NCBI RefSeq assembly: GCF_900143545.1
Contig: NZ_FREV01000001.1
Coordinates: 620,001 to 684,000, forward strand
Source of the DNA: Loktanella sp. Alg231-35
Lineage (GTDB): Bacteria; Pseudomonadota; Alphaproteobacteria; Rhodobacterales; Rhodobacteraceae
Reading direction: 5' to 3'
DNA length: 64,000 bases
A program made the position numbers and the translations under genes. Below, one piece after another: positions 9,406 through 17,046 of this stretch. The notes under the pieces were generated by a model. It was not told where the DNA came from. It ran no database searches and worked only from the letters and a program-made list of their open reading frames with translations. Within the stretch, counting starts at the first letter, position 1. Each line of letters opens with the position of its first letter.

Positions 9406-9695
9406 CCCGTGGTATTCTTCTTTTGCTCTGCCTTGGCCTTGCGGCATGCGATGTTCCGCCACCATCTCCTCAAGAGGCGGCGGACCGTTGCGAAGAGCGT
9501 GCGCGGGCAGCACAGGGCCCGAGCGTCGGGGTCACCGTGGGGGCCAATAGCAACACCGGTGGTTTTGGCAGCGCAAGCATTGGCGTATCCAGCGATTTCC
9601 TGCGGGGACTTGATCCGGTTGCGGTATACGAAAGCTGCGTGCTTCGTCTTACCGGCGAAACGCCGATCAGGCCGGCGCGGTTGCGTGTGATGTAA
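9402..9695 (+). CDS. Second small lipoprotein within the sdh operon (TTG start)
   Basis: The 97-residue protein starts at a TTG that overlaps the preceding stop (TTGA). Its signal sequence ends LGLAAC with the lipidated cysteine at residue 16. The mature part has two further cysteines (ADRCEER and YESCVLR) and a Gly/Ser-rich middle (GANSNTGGFGSASIG), compatible with a short beta-rich segment. The family is unknown to me. Tight coupling to the upstream lipoprotein suggests the two act together, perhaps in the envelope. Confidence 0.75.
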   Translation: MTRGILLLLCLGLAACDVPPPSPQEAADRCEERARAAQGPSVGVTVGANSNTGGFGSASIGVSSDFLRGLDPVAVYESCVLRLTGETPIRPARLRVM

Positions 9696-9742
9696 GTACG
9701 GATCGTGTGCGGAATTGATCAACATACGACAGTGTTTCGGGG

Positions 9743-11374
9743 ATGGGTCTCTTGAAGGCTAATGAAACTCCTGCTGATACAGGTTTCACCTTTCCCAGAG
9801 CGAAGGGGCTGCAGTACCTCGCCTTTCTGGAAGAGATGCATCTGGCGCTCGAACCTGAATGGTACCTAGAGATTGGGACGCAGACAGGTGCGAGCCTTGC
9901 CAAGTCGCGCGCGCGCTCTGTTTCGGTCGATCCGCAATTCGTGCTGCGCCACGATGTCTGGAGCGGCGTGCCCGAATTGCATCTGTTTCAGCAAACCAGT
10001 GATGAGTTCTTTGCAGCCGGACATTTGCAACGATTAGGTGGAACGTTTGGATTGGCATTCCTTGACGGGATGCACCTATATGAATTCCTTTTGCGTGATC
10101 TTATCAACGCAGAGCGTCACATGACACCAGGCGGCCATATCGTGCTTCATGATTGCCTGCCGTGGTCAGAGAATATGGCGCTGCGCGACCGCACCGAGGT
10201 CAAAGGGCGGGCATGGACCGGTGATGTATGGAAGGTGGTGCCGATCCTGAAAACCTTCCGTCCGGATCTAAAGGTAGAGATTTTCGATGCCGCACCGACA
10301 GGGTTAGTTGTCGTGTCCAATCTTGATCCACAAAGCAAGGTTCTGGCCGATAGATATGACGAGATTGTCGCGAAATTCGATCAGAACGGAGATTTGATCG
10401 GGTATCTCGCTGACCTCAAAATCAATTCTACGGCAAACAGCCCTTGGCGCCGGCGCATCGAAGATCCCGAGGGACCACTGCATTTCGCAATCAAGACCAA
10501 TGTGCCGCGTCCAGCGGTCCAGACCAACTGGGGTGATTATCATTTTGCGGTAGGGCTGCAAAAGGCACTGGAGCGTCAAGGTCATTCTGCGACGGTGCGT
10601 ACCCGCAAGCACTGGAACCGGGTCGACAAGGACAACGAAATTGATCTTGTGATCAAAGGCCATACACCACATGAACCTCGGCCAGGGCACACAACACTTC
10701 AATGGCTGATTTCGTCCAATGTCGAAGACAAGGCTGATCACTCCTTTGTGGCCAGCGCCCCGCTTTTGTCAAAGATGCAGTCCGCCAAGGGCGAACGATC
10801 AACATCATTGCTTCCGCAGGCCTTTGATCCCGAGCGCATGCCGCTGCCAGATCCAGAAGAGCCACGAAGTGGTGTCTTATTCGTGGGGATTGCGCGTAGG
10901 GGCAAGCGGCCCATTGTTAATTTTGCGTTGCAGGCTGGCGCAGAGCTGGACGTATGGGGCCCCGGTTGGGAAGATACAGATGCGGCACCTTTCGTCAGGG
11001 GGCGCAATCTGGATAACTCTGCTTTGGGTCAATACTATGCCAAGGCTGAGGTTGTTCTGAACGATCATACGCGTGTAATGCGTCGCCAAGGGTTGGTGTC
11101 AAATCGCATATTTGATGCCTTGGCCTGCGGAACACCTGTCATATCGGATCCGGTTGCGTGGTTGCCCGATGATATGCGCCCATTTGTTGAATGTGTGCGC
11201 GATGGTGCTGAGTTTAGCGCGGCACTTGCACGCATCCGTGCTGAAACAAAGAAAAAACGCAAGGCAAGATTTGAATTTGCGGCTAGAATGCGGAGTGAGC
11301 ATAGCTTCGATGCGCGCGCTGCTGAGATCGTTCGCGTTTTGAGAGCGCAAGCAGCTGATGCTGCCGAAAGGTGA
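9743..11374 (+). CDS. Methyltransferase-like/glycosyltransferase-like fusion protein inside the sdh operon
   Basis: This 543-residue protein appears to have two domains. Residues about 20-210 resemble class I methyltransferases of the Methyltransf_24 type, with YLEIGTQTG at 41-49 as the SAM-binding loop, [12 protein letters not shown] near 104-115 and IVLHDCLPW near 133-141. Residues about 240-540 resemble a GT-B glycosyltransferase C-terminal half, with [18 protein letters not shown] near 453-470. Such fusions usually modify surface glycans or glycoproteins. It sits between the lipoproteins and sdhB, ending 13 bases before sdhB, so sdhB expression probably depends on reading through it. Its presence within sdh looks like an insertion. 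Confidence 0.75.
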   Translation: MGLLKANETPADTGFTFPRAKGLQYLAFLEEMHLALEPEWYLEIGTQTGASLAKSRARSVSVDPQFVLRHDVWSGVPELHLFQQTSDEFFAAGHLQRLGGTFGLAFLDGMHLYEFLLRDLINAERHMTPGGHIVLHDCLPWSENMALRDRTEVKGRAWTGDVWKVVPILKTFRPDLKVEIFDAAPTGLVVVSNLDPQSKVLADRYDEIVAKFDQNGDLIGYLADLKINSTANSPWRRRIEDPEGPLHFAIKTNVPRPAVQTNWGDYHFAVGLQKALERQGHSATVRTRKHWNRVDKDNEIDLVIKGHTPHEPRPGHTTLQWLISSNVEDKADHSFVASAPLLSKMQSAKGERSTSLLPQAFDPERMPLPDPEEPRSGVLFVGIARRGKRPIVNFALQAGAELDVWGPGWEDTDAAPFVRGRNLDNSALGQYYAKAEVVLNDHTRVMRRQGLVSNRIFDALACGTPVISDPVAWLPDDMRPFVECVRDGAEFSAALARIRAETKKKRKARFEFAARMRSEHSFDARAAEIVRVLRAQAADAAER

Positions 11375-11387
11375 CAAGAGAGAAAAC

Positions 11388-12167
11388 ATGGTACAACTGA
11401 CACTTCCCAAGAATTCCCGCATGAAGGTGGGCAAAACCTGGCCCAAGCCGGAAGGTGCCACCAATCTGCGCAAGGTCCAGATTTATCGCTGGAATCCCGA
11501 CGATGGGAAGAACCCGCAGTTGGATACCTATTTTCTGGACATGGACAGCTGCGGGCCGATGGTTCTGGATGCCCTGATCAAGATCAAGAATGAGATTGAT
11601 CCAACCCTGACCTTCCGCCGATCCTGCCGTGAAGGCATCTGCGGGTCTTGCGCAATGAATATCGACGGGATCAACACGCTGGCGTGCATCTATGGTATGG
11701 ATGAGGTTAAGGGCGATGTGAAAATCTACCCGCTCCCCCATATGCCGGTGATCAAGGATTTGATCCCGGATCTGACCCATTTCTATGCCCAGCACGCAAG
11801 CATTATGCCTTGGCTGGAGACCAAGACAAACCGCCCGGCCAAAGAGTGGAAGCAGTCCATTGAAGATCGCAAAAAACTTGATGGTCTTTATGAATGTGTG
11901 ATGTGTGCTTCATGTTCGACGTCGTGCCCGTCGTATTGGTGGAACGGTGATCGTTATCTTGGACCTGCGGCCTTGCTGCATGCCTACCGCTGGATCATCG
12001 ACAGCCGGGATGAGGCTACAGGCGAAAGGTTGGACCAGCTTGAAGATCCCTTCAAATTGTATCGCTGCCACACGATCATGAACTGTGCCAAGACCTGCCC
12101 CAAGGGTCTGAACCCGGCCAAGGCCATTGCCCATATCAAGGGTATGATGGTTGAGCGGGTCGTCTGA
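11388..12167 (+). CDS. sdhB: Succinate dehydrogenase iron-sulfur subunit
   Basis: This subunit passes electrons from SdhA flavin to ubiquinone. The 259-residue protein has the [2Fe-2S] cysteines at 80, 85, 88 and 100 ([10 protein letters not shown] and TLAC). The [4Fe-4S]/[3Fe-4S] cysteines lie at 170, 173, 176, 180, 227, 233 and 237 ([12 protein letters not shown] and [14 protein letters not shown]). The start at 11388 follows an AAGAGAG site. It is cut off from sdhCDA by about 2.3 kb of lipoprotein and fusion-enzyme genes. It is the last gene of the cluster and converges on deoD. Confidence 0.97.
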   Translation: MVQLTLPKNSRMKVGKTWPKPEGATNLRKVQIYRWNPDDGKNPQLDTYFLDMDSCGPMVLDALIKIKNEIDPTLTFRRSCREGICGSCAMNIDGINTLACIYGMDEVKGDVKIYPLPHMPVIKDLIPDLTHFYAQHASIMPWLETKTNRPAKEWKQSIEDRKKLDGLYECVMCASCSTSCPSYWWNGDRYLGPAALLHAYRWIIDSRDEATGERLDQLEDPFKLYRCHTIMNCAKTCPKGLNPAKAIAHIKGMMVERVV

Positions 12168-12200
12168 CACGACAAGCCGGCGGCGCGTGCACGTTGTTTG

Positions 12201-12218
12201 AGGGGGCCAGAGCCCCCT
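12201..12218. terminator. Weak hairpin terminator between sdhB and deoD
   Basis: A 7-bp GC-rich stem (AGGGGGC at 12201-12207, GCCCCCT at 12212-12218) closes a CAGA loop. It overlaps the deoD stop codon. No U-tract follows on either strand, so it is at best a weak or rho-assisted terminator for the convergent pair. Confidence 0.45.
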
Positions 12219-12930
12219 AGCTTGCTTCAGCGAATGCCGCCGTCAGTGCGATCTCGACCATATCACCAAAGGACCGTTCCCGGTCCTCGGCTGGCAATGC
12301 TTCATGCGTGATCAGGTGGTCGCTGACCGTAAGCACGGCCAATGCCCGGCGCCCATGACGGGCAGCGAGATTGTAGAGTTCTGCTGCCTCCATCTCGACC
12401 CCAAGGATGCCGTGCCGGATCATCTGTTCGTTCAGATCCGGGCGTTCGTCATAGAACACATCCGAAGAATAGATACCGCCCACATGGGTTGGCACGCCTT
12501 TCGCCTTGGCCGCGTCATGGGCCGCTGCCAGCAGGCCATAGTCGGCGCTGGGCGCGAAATTGAGTTCTTTGAAGATGCCCCTTGATGGGGTTGATAGTGT
12601 CGAAGCGGTCATCGCAAGGATCACGTCCCGGATACCAACGTGTTTCTGCATACCACCGCAGGACCCGATGCGGATCAGCGTTTGTACGTCATAATCTGAA
12701 ATCAATTCATTGGCGTATATCGAAAGGGATGGCATGCCCATGCCGGACCCTTGGATCGTCACCGGGTGCCCGTTCCATGTGCCGGTGAAACCTAGCATGC
12801 CGCGCACTTCATTGATGCAGCGAGCATCTTGCAGGAACGTCTCTGCCGCCCATTTGGCGCGGTACGGATCACCGGGCATGAGGACGGTTGGGGCAATGTC
12901 GCCTTTTTCAGCGCCGATATGGATGGTCAT
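12217..12930 (-). CDS. deoD: Purine nucleoside phosphorylase, DeoD type
   Basis: This enzyme cleaves purine (deoxy)ribonucleosides with phosphate to free base and (deoxy)ribose-1-phosphate. The 237-residue length and motifs [46 protein letters not shown] and LTVSDH match the hexameric DeoD family, including the catalytic Asp in TVSD. A strong AAGGAGG ribosome-binding site lies eight bases before the ATG but is partly buried in a leader hairpin. A second, unrelated trimeric PNP is encoded at 22811-23614 with a nucleoside transporter. Confidence 0.93.
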   Translation of the reverse strand: MTIHIGAEKGDIAPTVLMPGDPYRAKWAAETFLQDARCINEVRGMLGFTGTWNGHPVTIQGSGMGMPSLSIYANELISDYDVQTLIRIGSCGGMQKHVGIRDVILAMTASTLSTPSRGIFKELNFAPSADYGLLAAAHDAAKAKGVPTHVGGIYSSDVFYDERPDLNEQMIRHGILGVEMEAAELYNLAARHGRRALAVLTVSDHLITHEALPAEDRERSFGDMVEIALTAAFAEAS

Positions 12931-12931
12931 T

Positions 12932-12959
12932 CTGGGCCTCCTTGGAATTTGAGGCCCAG
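12932..12959 (-). promoter_or_regulatory. Leader hairpin hiding the deoD ribosome-binding site
   Basis: In the mRNA sense (minus strand) a perfect 9-bp stem forms between CTGGGCCTC and GAGGCCCAG, with a ten-base loop AAATTCCAAG. The ribosome-binding site AAGGAGG straddles the loop and the 3' arm, so four of its bases are paired. The hairpin ends two bases before the deoD ATG. Such a structure would repress translation unless opened by a protein, a ligand or warming. Confidence 0.6.
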
Positions 12960-12988
12960 CTTAGGAGGTTTGCTGTCAAAGGTGGAGG

Positions 12989-13327
12989 CTAGATTTCCAT
13001 CGCGTCTGGCGACGTCCCTGATGTCACGGCGTCCTTGAACCAAGTGGGTTGGCGTCCTTTACCGGTCCAGGTTTGGTTTGGGTCAGCGGGGTTTTTGTAT
13101 TTCGGCGCAGAGGCTGTTTTGGGGCTCTTCTTGGTTTTGCGAGCTTTTGGGGCTGTGACACCGCCTGTGATTTCTGACAGGGAAAAACCATGTGCTGCTG
13201 CTGCTTTCTCTGCCGCAGCCAGCGCGGCTTTCTTATCTCTAGCAGCCAATCTTTCGAGCGCCTTTTCGACGTTTGCCTTGAGCTTTTCCAACTCTTTGCG
13301 TGTCATTGATCTAAGATCGGGTTTCAT
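12989..13327 (-). CDS. H-NS family nucleoid protein
   Basis: The 112-residue basic protein has an N-terminal coiled-coil part (LRSMTRKELEKLKANVEKAL). It ends with the H-NS-type DNA-binding signature, here NPADPNQTWTGKGRQPTWF, where TWTGxGRxPxW is diagnostic. It likely binds curved AT-rich DNA and acts as a silencer. The start at 13327 is chosen for its AAGGTGG site. A TTGAT-AGC-ATCAA inverted repeat 27-39 bases upstream could be an autoregulatory operator. It lies 58 bases before deoD on the same strand. Confidence 0.88.
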   Translation of the reverse strand: MKPDLRSMTRKELEKLKANVEKALERLAARDKKAALAAAEKAAAAHGFSLSEITGGVTAPKARKTKKSPKTASAPKYKNPADPNQTWTGKGRQPTWFKDAVTSGTSPDAMEI

Positions 13328-13353
13328 ATCTATCCACCTTTTTTGATTATTGG

Positions 13354-13366
13354 TTGATAGCATCAA
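13354..13366 (-). promoter_or_regulatory. TTGAT-N3-ATCAA inverted repeat upstream of the H-NS-like gene
   Basis: A perfect 5-3-5 inverted repeat (TTGATAGCATCAA) lies 27 bases upstream of the start codon. It resembles an FNR box but with a three-base rather than four-base spacer. It may be an operator, or chance in an AT-rich leader. Confidence 0.3.
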
Positions 13367-13376
13367 TTCAGAAACC

Positions 13377-13399
13377 GCCCATCCCAATTACGGATGGGC
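13377..13399 (-). terminator. Hairpin after ecm, likely terminator
   Basis: An 8-bp stem (GCCCATCC at 13377-13384, GGATGGGC at 13392-13399) closes a seven-base loop between the ecm stop and the H-NS-like gene. On the minus strand it is followed by GGTTTCTG, a poor U-tract. It probably reduces read-through from ecm into the downstream gene. Confidence 0.5.
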
Positions 13400-13425
13400 T
13401 GTACAAAAGAGTAAGAAATTGCCGT

Positions 13426-15393
13426 CTATTCGGCGGCGACGGAGCGCGGATCTACAATTGTGACGATGTCGCCCATGATTTTATTCAATTCAAAATCTTT
13501 TGGCGTATAGACTTTTGTTACACCCATCGCGCGCAATTCCCTTGCATCCTCGTCAGGAATAATGCCGCCCGCGATTACAGGGATATGTCCAAGCCCTGCC
13601 GCATTCAGCCGCGTCATGACATCGCGCACCAGCGGGATATGGGAACCGGACAAAATCGAAAGTCCGATTACATGTACCTCGCCATCGCGGGCCGCTGTCA
13701 CAATTTCTTCGGGGGTCAGGCGAATACCCTCATAGTCGATATCCATTCCGCAATCGCGTGCGCGGGCCGCGATTTGCTCGGCGCCATTGGAATGGCCGTC
13801 CAAACCCGGCTTGCCCACGAGGAACTTCAGCCGGCGCCCCAGTGCGGCACTGACCAGATCGACCTGATCGCGAAGCTCATCCAGCCCCTCAGTCCGGTTG
13901 GACGGGTTGCTGCTGACGCCGGTTGGTGCACGATAAAGACCAAAGACACTGCGGATCACATCGGCCCACTCACCTGTTGTCACACCAGCGCGGGCGCAGG
14001 CGATGGAGGGGATCATGATGTTGCCACCGTCGCGGGCGGCATCGCGCAGATCAGCAAGCGCGTTTTTCACAACCTGCGGGTCTCGATCTGATTTCCATTG
14101 GGCAAGGCGGTGCAATTGATCGGCTTCCGCTTCGGGATCGGCGGCCATAATGGCGTCTTCGCCGGTGGTCAAAGGAGACGGTTCGCTGGACTGCCATTTG
14201 TTCACACCCACGACGGTCGTGTCGCCGCGTTCGATTCCTGAAATGCGCGCGGCATTACTTTCGACCAAACGGGCTTTCATATAGCCAATTGCGCCAACAG
14301 CCCCGCCCATCTGGTCAATTTGCGCCAATTCAGCGCGCGCCCCGTCTTTGAGTTCATTCACCTTGCGATCAATTGCAGGGTTGCCGTCGAATAGATCATC
14401 GAATTCCAGCAAATCGGTTTCATAGGCCAGAATTTGTTGCATCCGCAGTGACCATTGCTGGTCCCATGGCCGAGGCAAGCCAAGGGCTTCGTTCCATGCA
14501 GGCAATTGCACAGCACGAGCGCGCGCCTTTTTTGAAAGTGTCACGGCGAGCGTTTCCAGCAGAATACGTGCGACGTTATTCTCAGGCTGCTGTTCGGTGA
14601 GGCCCAGTGAATTGACCTGCACGCCATAGCGAAAACGACGGTACTTCGCTTCTTCGACACCATAGCGATCTATACAAATCTCGTCCCATAGTTCGATAAA
14701 GGCCCGCATTTTGCAAAGCTCTGTCACAAAGCGAATACCGGCGTTTACGAAAAACGAAATGCGCCCCACCATCGCGGGGAAATGCTCGGAGGGGACTTTG
14801 CCTTTGAGGTCGTCCAACACGGCGGTGGCGGTTGCCAGTGCAAAGGCCAGTTCTTCTTCCGGTGTCGCGCCCGCCTCTTGTAGATGGTAGGAACAGACGT
14901 TCATCGGGTTCCACTTGGGCAGGTGTTCGCGGGTATAGGCAGCCACATCTGTGATCATCCGCAAGGACGGTTCGGGCGGACAAATGTGGGTCCCGCGCGA
15001 GAGGTATTCTTTGATGATGTCGTTTTGGACCGTGCCTTGTAACGCGCTGATATCGGCACCCTGTTCCTCGGCGACAGCGATATAGAGTGCCAGCAGCCAA
15101 GGTGCTGTCGCGTTGATCGTCATCGAGGTGTTCATCTGATCCAGCGGGATATCATCAAACAACGCGCGCATATCGCCCATATGGCTTACCGGGACGCCGA
15201 CTTTGCCCACTTCACCCTTTGCGAGCACATGGTCGCTGTCATAACCCGTCTGCGTGGGCAGATCGAATGCTACTGAAAGACCCGTTTGCCCCTTGGCAAG
15301 GTTGCCTCTGAAAAGCGCATTTGAGGCCGCAGCCGTCGAATGGCCTGCATAGGTGCGAAACAACCAAGGGCGGTCTTTCTGCGTCTGCGACAT
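13426..15393 (-). CDS. ecm: Ethylmalonyl-CoA mutase (coenzyme B12-dependent)
   Basis: This adenosylcobalamin enzyme rearranges (2R)-ethylmalonyl-CoA to (2S)-methylsuccinyl-CoA in the EMC pathway. The 655-residue protein has the N-terminal substrate barrel, starting KDRPWLFRTYAGHSTA as in Ecm/MeaA. The C-terminal B12 domain carries the DxHxxG motif as DGHSNG, with His 534 as the cobalt ligand. The pairing with ccr and the MeaA-like N-terminus favour Ecm over methylmalonyl-CoA mutase. The start at 15393 gives MSQTQKDRPW; an in-frame upstream extension overlaps the promoter. A TTGACA/TAAAGA promoter and a palindrome shared with ccr lie just upstream. Confidence 0.93.
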   Translation of the reverse strand: MSQTQKDRPWLFRTYAGHSTAAASNALFRGNLAKGQTGLSVAFDLPTQTGYDSDHVLAKGEVGKVGVPVSHMGDMRALFDDIPLDQMNTSMTINATAPWLLALYIAVAEEQGADISALQGTVQNDIIKEYLSRGTHICPPEPSLRMITDVAAYTREHLPKWNPMNVCSYHLQEAGATPEEELAFALATATAVLDDLKGKVPSEHFPAMVGRISFFVNAGIRFVTELCKMRAFIELWDEICIDRYGVEEAKYRRFRYGVQVNSLGLTEQQPENNVARILLETLAVTLSKKARARAVQLPAWNEALGLPRPWDQQWSLRMQQILAYETDLLEFDDLFDGNPAIDRKVNELKDGARAELAQIDQMGGAVGAIGYMKARLVESNAARISGIERGDTTVVGVNKWQSSEPSPLTTGEDAIMAADPEAEADQLHRLAQWKSDRDPQVVKNALADLRDAARDGGNIMIPSIACARAGVTTGEWADVIRSVFGLYRAPTGVSSNPSNRTEGLDELRDQVDLVSAALGRRLKFLVGKPGLDGHSNGAEQIAARARDCGMDIDYEGIRLTPEEIVTAARDGEVHVIGLSILSGSHIPLVRDVMTRLNAAGLGHIPVIAGGIIPDEDARELRAMGVTKVYTPKDFELNKIMGDIVTIVDPRSVAAE

Positions 15394-15414
15394 GAGGGGT
15401 TCTCCGGAATCAGT

Positions 15415-15470
15415 TTGCGCAATTAAATTACGTATGATGTTCTTTATCCGACATTTTGTGGCGCTGTCAA
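15415..15470 (-). promoter_or_regulatory. ecm promoter with palindrome shared with ccr
   Basis: On the minus strand a TTGACA (15465-15470) is followed after 18 bases by TAAAGA (15441-15446), a plausible sigma-70 promoter. Immediately downstream of the expected transcription start lies GTAATTTAATTGC (15419-15431), which matches the ccr palindrome GTAATTAAATTAC in 12 of 13 positions. A perfect TTGCGCAA palindrome (15415-15422) overlaps it. The placement just after the start site suits a repressor. Confidence 0.6.
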
Positions 15471-15530
15471 TTCGCTGCATTGCGGCATGACGGGATTTAC
15501 GTTGCGTCCGTTCCCTGTCACGGTCCCCCT

Positions 15531-16928
15531 ATGACGCAAACCGTTTCCATGCCCGTTTGGGTCTTTGTTCTGATTGTTCTTTTTGCGGGCGTGACCTTTG
15601 CATCGCATTTCCTGTTTCCGTCCGTGCGCTGGTTTTTCCGCAAACGGGCCGAGCGGGTCATCGCACGTGTCAATGAACGCCTGCAGCGCCCGATTGAACC
15701 TTTCAAGCTCGCTCGTCGTTATGACATGATTCAGCGCCTGATCTACGACCCCCAGGTGACCGAGGCGATAGTCGAGCATGCCCGCAAGGAAAAGATCCCA
15801 GAAAACGTAGCCTTTGAGCAGGCGCGCCGCTACGCCCGCGAGATTGTACCATCATTTTCCGCCACGGCCTATTTTGGTGTGGGCATCCGATTGGCGCGCT
15901 GGTTGTCGAAATCGCTCTACCGGATCAAGTTAGGCACATTCGATCGCAAGCGGTTGTCGGAAATCGATCCCGATGCCACCGTGATCTTTGTAATCAACCA
16001 CCGCAGCAATATGGACTATGTGCTGGTGACTTATCTGGCGGCCAATGCCGGTGCGCTGTCCTATGCTGTGGGTGAATGGGCGCGGGTTTGGCCGCTCTCT
16101 GCGATTATCCGGTCGATGGGTGCCTATTTTATCCGACGCAGGTCGCGTGGCGCGCTTTATCGCAAGGTTTTGGCCCGATACGTGCAAATGGCGACGCGCG
16201 GCGGCGTAAGTCAGGCCGTCTTTCCTGAGGGCGGTTTGAGCCTGAACGGCCTACTGGCACCGCCACGTATGGGGCTGCTGAATTATGTGGTTGAAGATTT
16301 TGACCCTGACGTGCGCGAGGTGATTTTTGTGCCTGTTGCCTTGAACTATGATCGGGTGCTTGAGGACAAGATCCTGATTACGGCAGACAAGGCTGGCAAT
16401 CGCAAGTTCAGCCCTCCTTTGCTGCCGGTATTGGGCCGGGTTGCCTGTCATGTGTGGTTTCGCATCACCCGGAAATTCACCAAATTCGGTACCGCCTCGG
16501 TCAGCTTTGGAGAGCCGTTAGAGCTTTCGAAGTACCATGCTGCCGAAGACACTGACCTGACCAAGGCAATAGCGACAGAACTGATGGAGCGGATTGCACA
16601 TGTGACCCCAGTTCTGGGCGTGCCATTGGTTGCGCGGCATTTGCAAGATGCCGGGGTGATGACTCAAGCGGCCTTGGTTAAGGCCGTGACGGCGTCAATT
16701 GCCGCGCTGAACGACAAGCAACTGCCCTTTCCACGGCGTAAACCGGACGAGTTGGTCGACGACGCTGTCAAGCACCTGATCGGGCGTGACGTGCTGGTGC
16801 AAACTGACGCCGGGATCACCGTGAGCGCCACAGGTGCAGACATTCTGGCCTTCTATGCCAATTCAATTGCCCACCATTTTACTGCAACTGCAGCCATGGA
16901 GGACGAACTTTCTGCAGTTGCAGAGTAA
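15531..16928 (+). CDS. Glycerol-3-phosphate acyltransferase-like protein (PlsB/1-acyltransferase family)
   Basis: The 465-residue protein has one N-terminal membrane helix (VWVFVLIVLFAGVTFASHFLF). It has the acyltransferase motif I NHRSNMDYV, with His 157 and Asp 162, then motif III FPEGGLS and a later VPVALNYDRV. This matches PlsB-like glycerol-3-phosphate acyltransferases that make lysophosphatidate at the inner membrane. No good ribosome-binding site precedes the ATG at 15531; an in-frame ATG at 15549 is an alternative. It is divergent from ecm and lies directly before ccr, whose control region extends into its last 50 bases. Confidence 0.82.
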   Translation: MTQTVSMPVWVFVLIVLFAGVTFASHFLFPSVRWFFRKRAERVIARVNERLQRPIEPFKLARRYDMIQRLIYDPQVTEAIVEHARKEKIPENVAFEQARRYAREIVPSFSATAYFGVGIRLARWLSKSLYRIKLGTFDRKRLSEIDPDATVIFVINHRSNMDYVLVTYLAANAGALSYAVGEWARVWPLSAIIRSMGAYFIRRRSRGALYRKVLARYVQMATRGGVSQAVFPEGGLSLNGLLAPPRMGLLNYVVEDFDPDVREVIFVPVALNYDRVLEDKILITADKAGNRKFSPPLLPVLGRVACHVWFRITRKFTKFGTASVSFGEPLELSKYHAAEDTDLTKAIATELMERIAHVTPVLGVPLVARHLQDAGVMTQAALVKAVTASIAALNDKQLPFPRRKPDELVDDAVKHLIGRDVLVQTDAGITVSATGADILAFYANSIAHHFTATAAMEDELSAVAE

Positions 16929-16963
16929 TTAAATTACAAAATTGTACTATATTGGGTTGCAAA
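16882..16963 (+). promoter_or_regulatory. ccr control region: two CTGC-N4-GCAG boxes and three further motifs
   Basis: CTGCAACTGCAG (16882-16893) and CTGCAGTTGCAG (16912-16923) are each CTGC-N4-GCAG and are reverse complements of each other, 30 bp apart. They are followed by the palindrome GTAATT-A-AATTAC (16925-16937), the inverted repeat TACAA-AA-TTGTA (16935-16946), a TATATT (16948-16953) that may be a -10, and TTGCAAA (16957-16963). CTGC-N3/4-GCAG is the site described for the polyhydroxybutyrate regulator PhaR in Paracoccus and Rhodobacter. TTGCAAA resembles the box of RamB/PccR-type short-chain fatty acid regulators, and PccR controls ccr in Paracoccus. Both regulator assignments are from memory and tentative. 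Confidence 0.55.
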
Positions 16964-17046
16964 GTTACTTTATGATCCGATATCCAAATCTTAACACCAC
17001 CGATTCTGCGGTGCAGCAACAACGGACCGATGTGATGGAGACTGAA

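Noticed and set aside
13426..15393. Ordinary methylmalonyl-CoA mutase instead of ethylmalonyl-CoA mutase
   Set aside because: The MeaA/Ecm-like N-terminus and the neighbouring ccr and mch favour the ethylmalonyl-CoA enzyme. Only an assay would be final.
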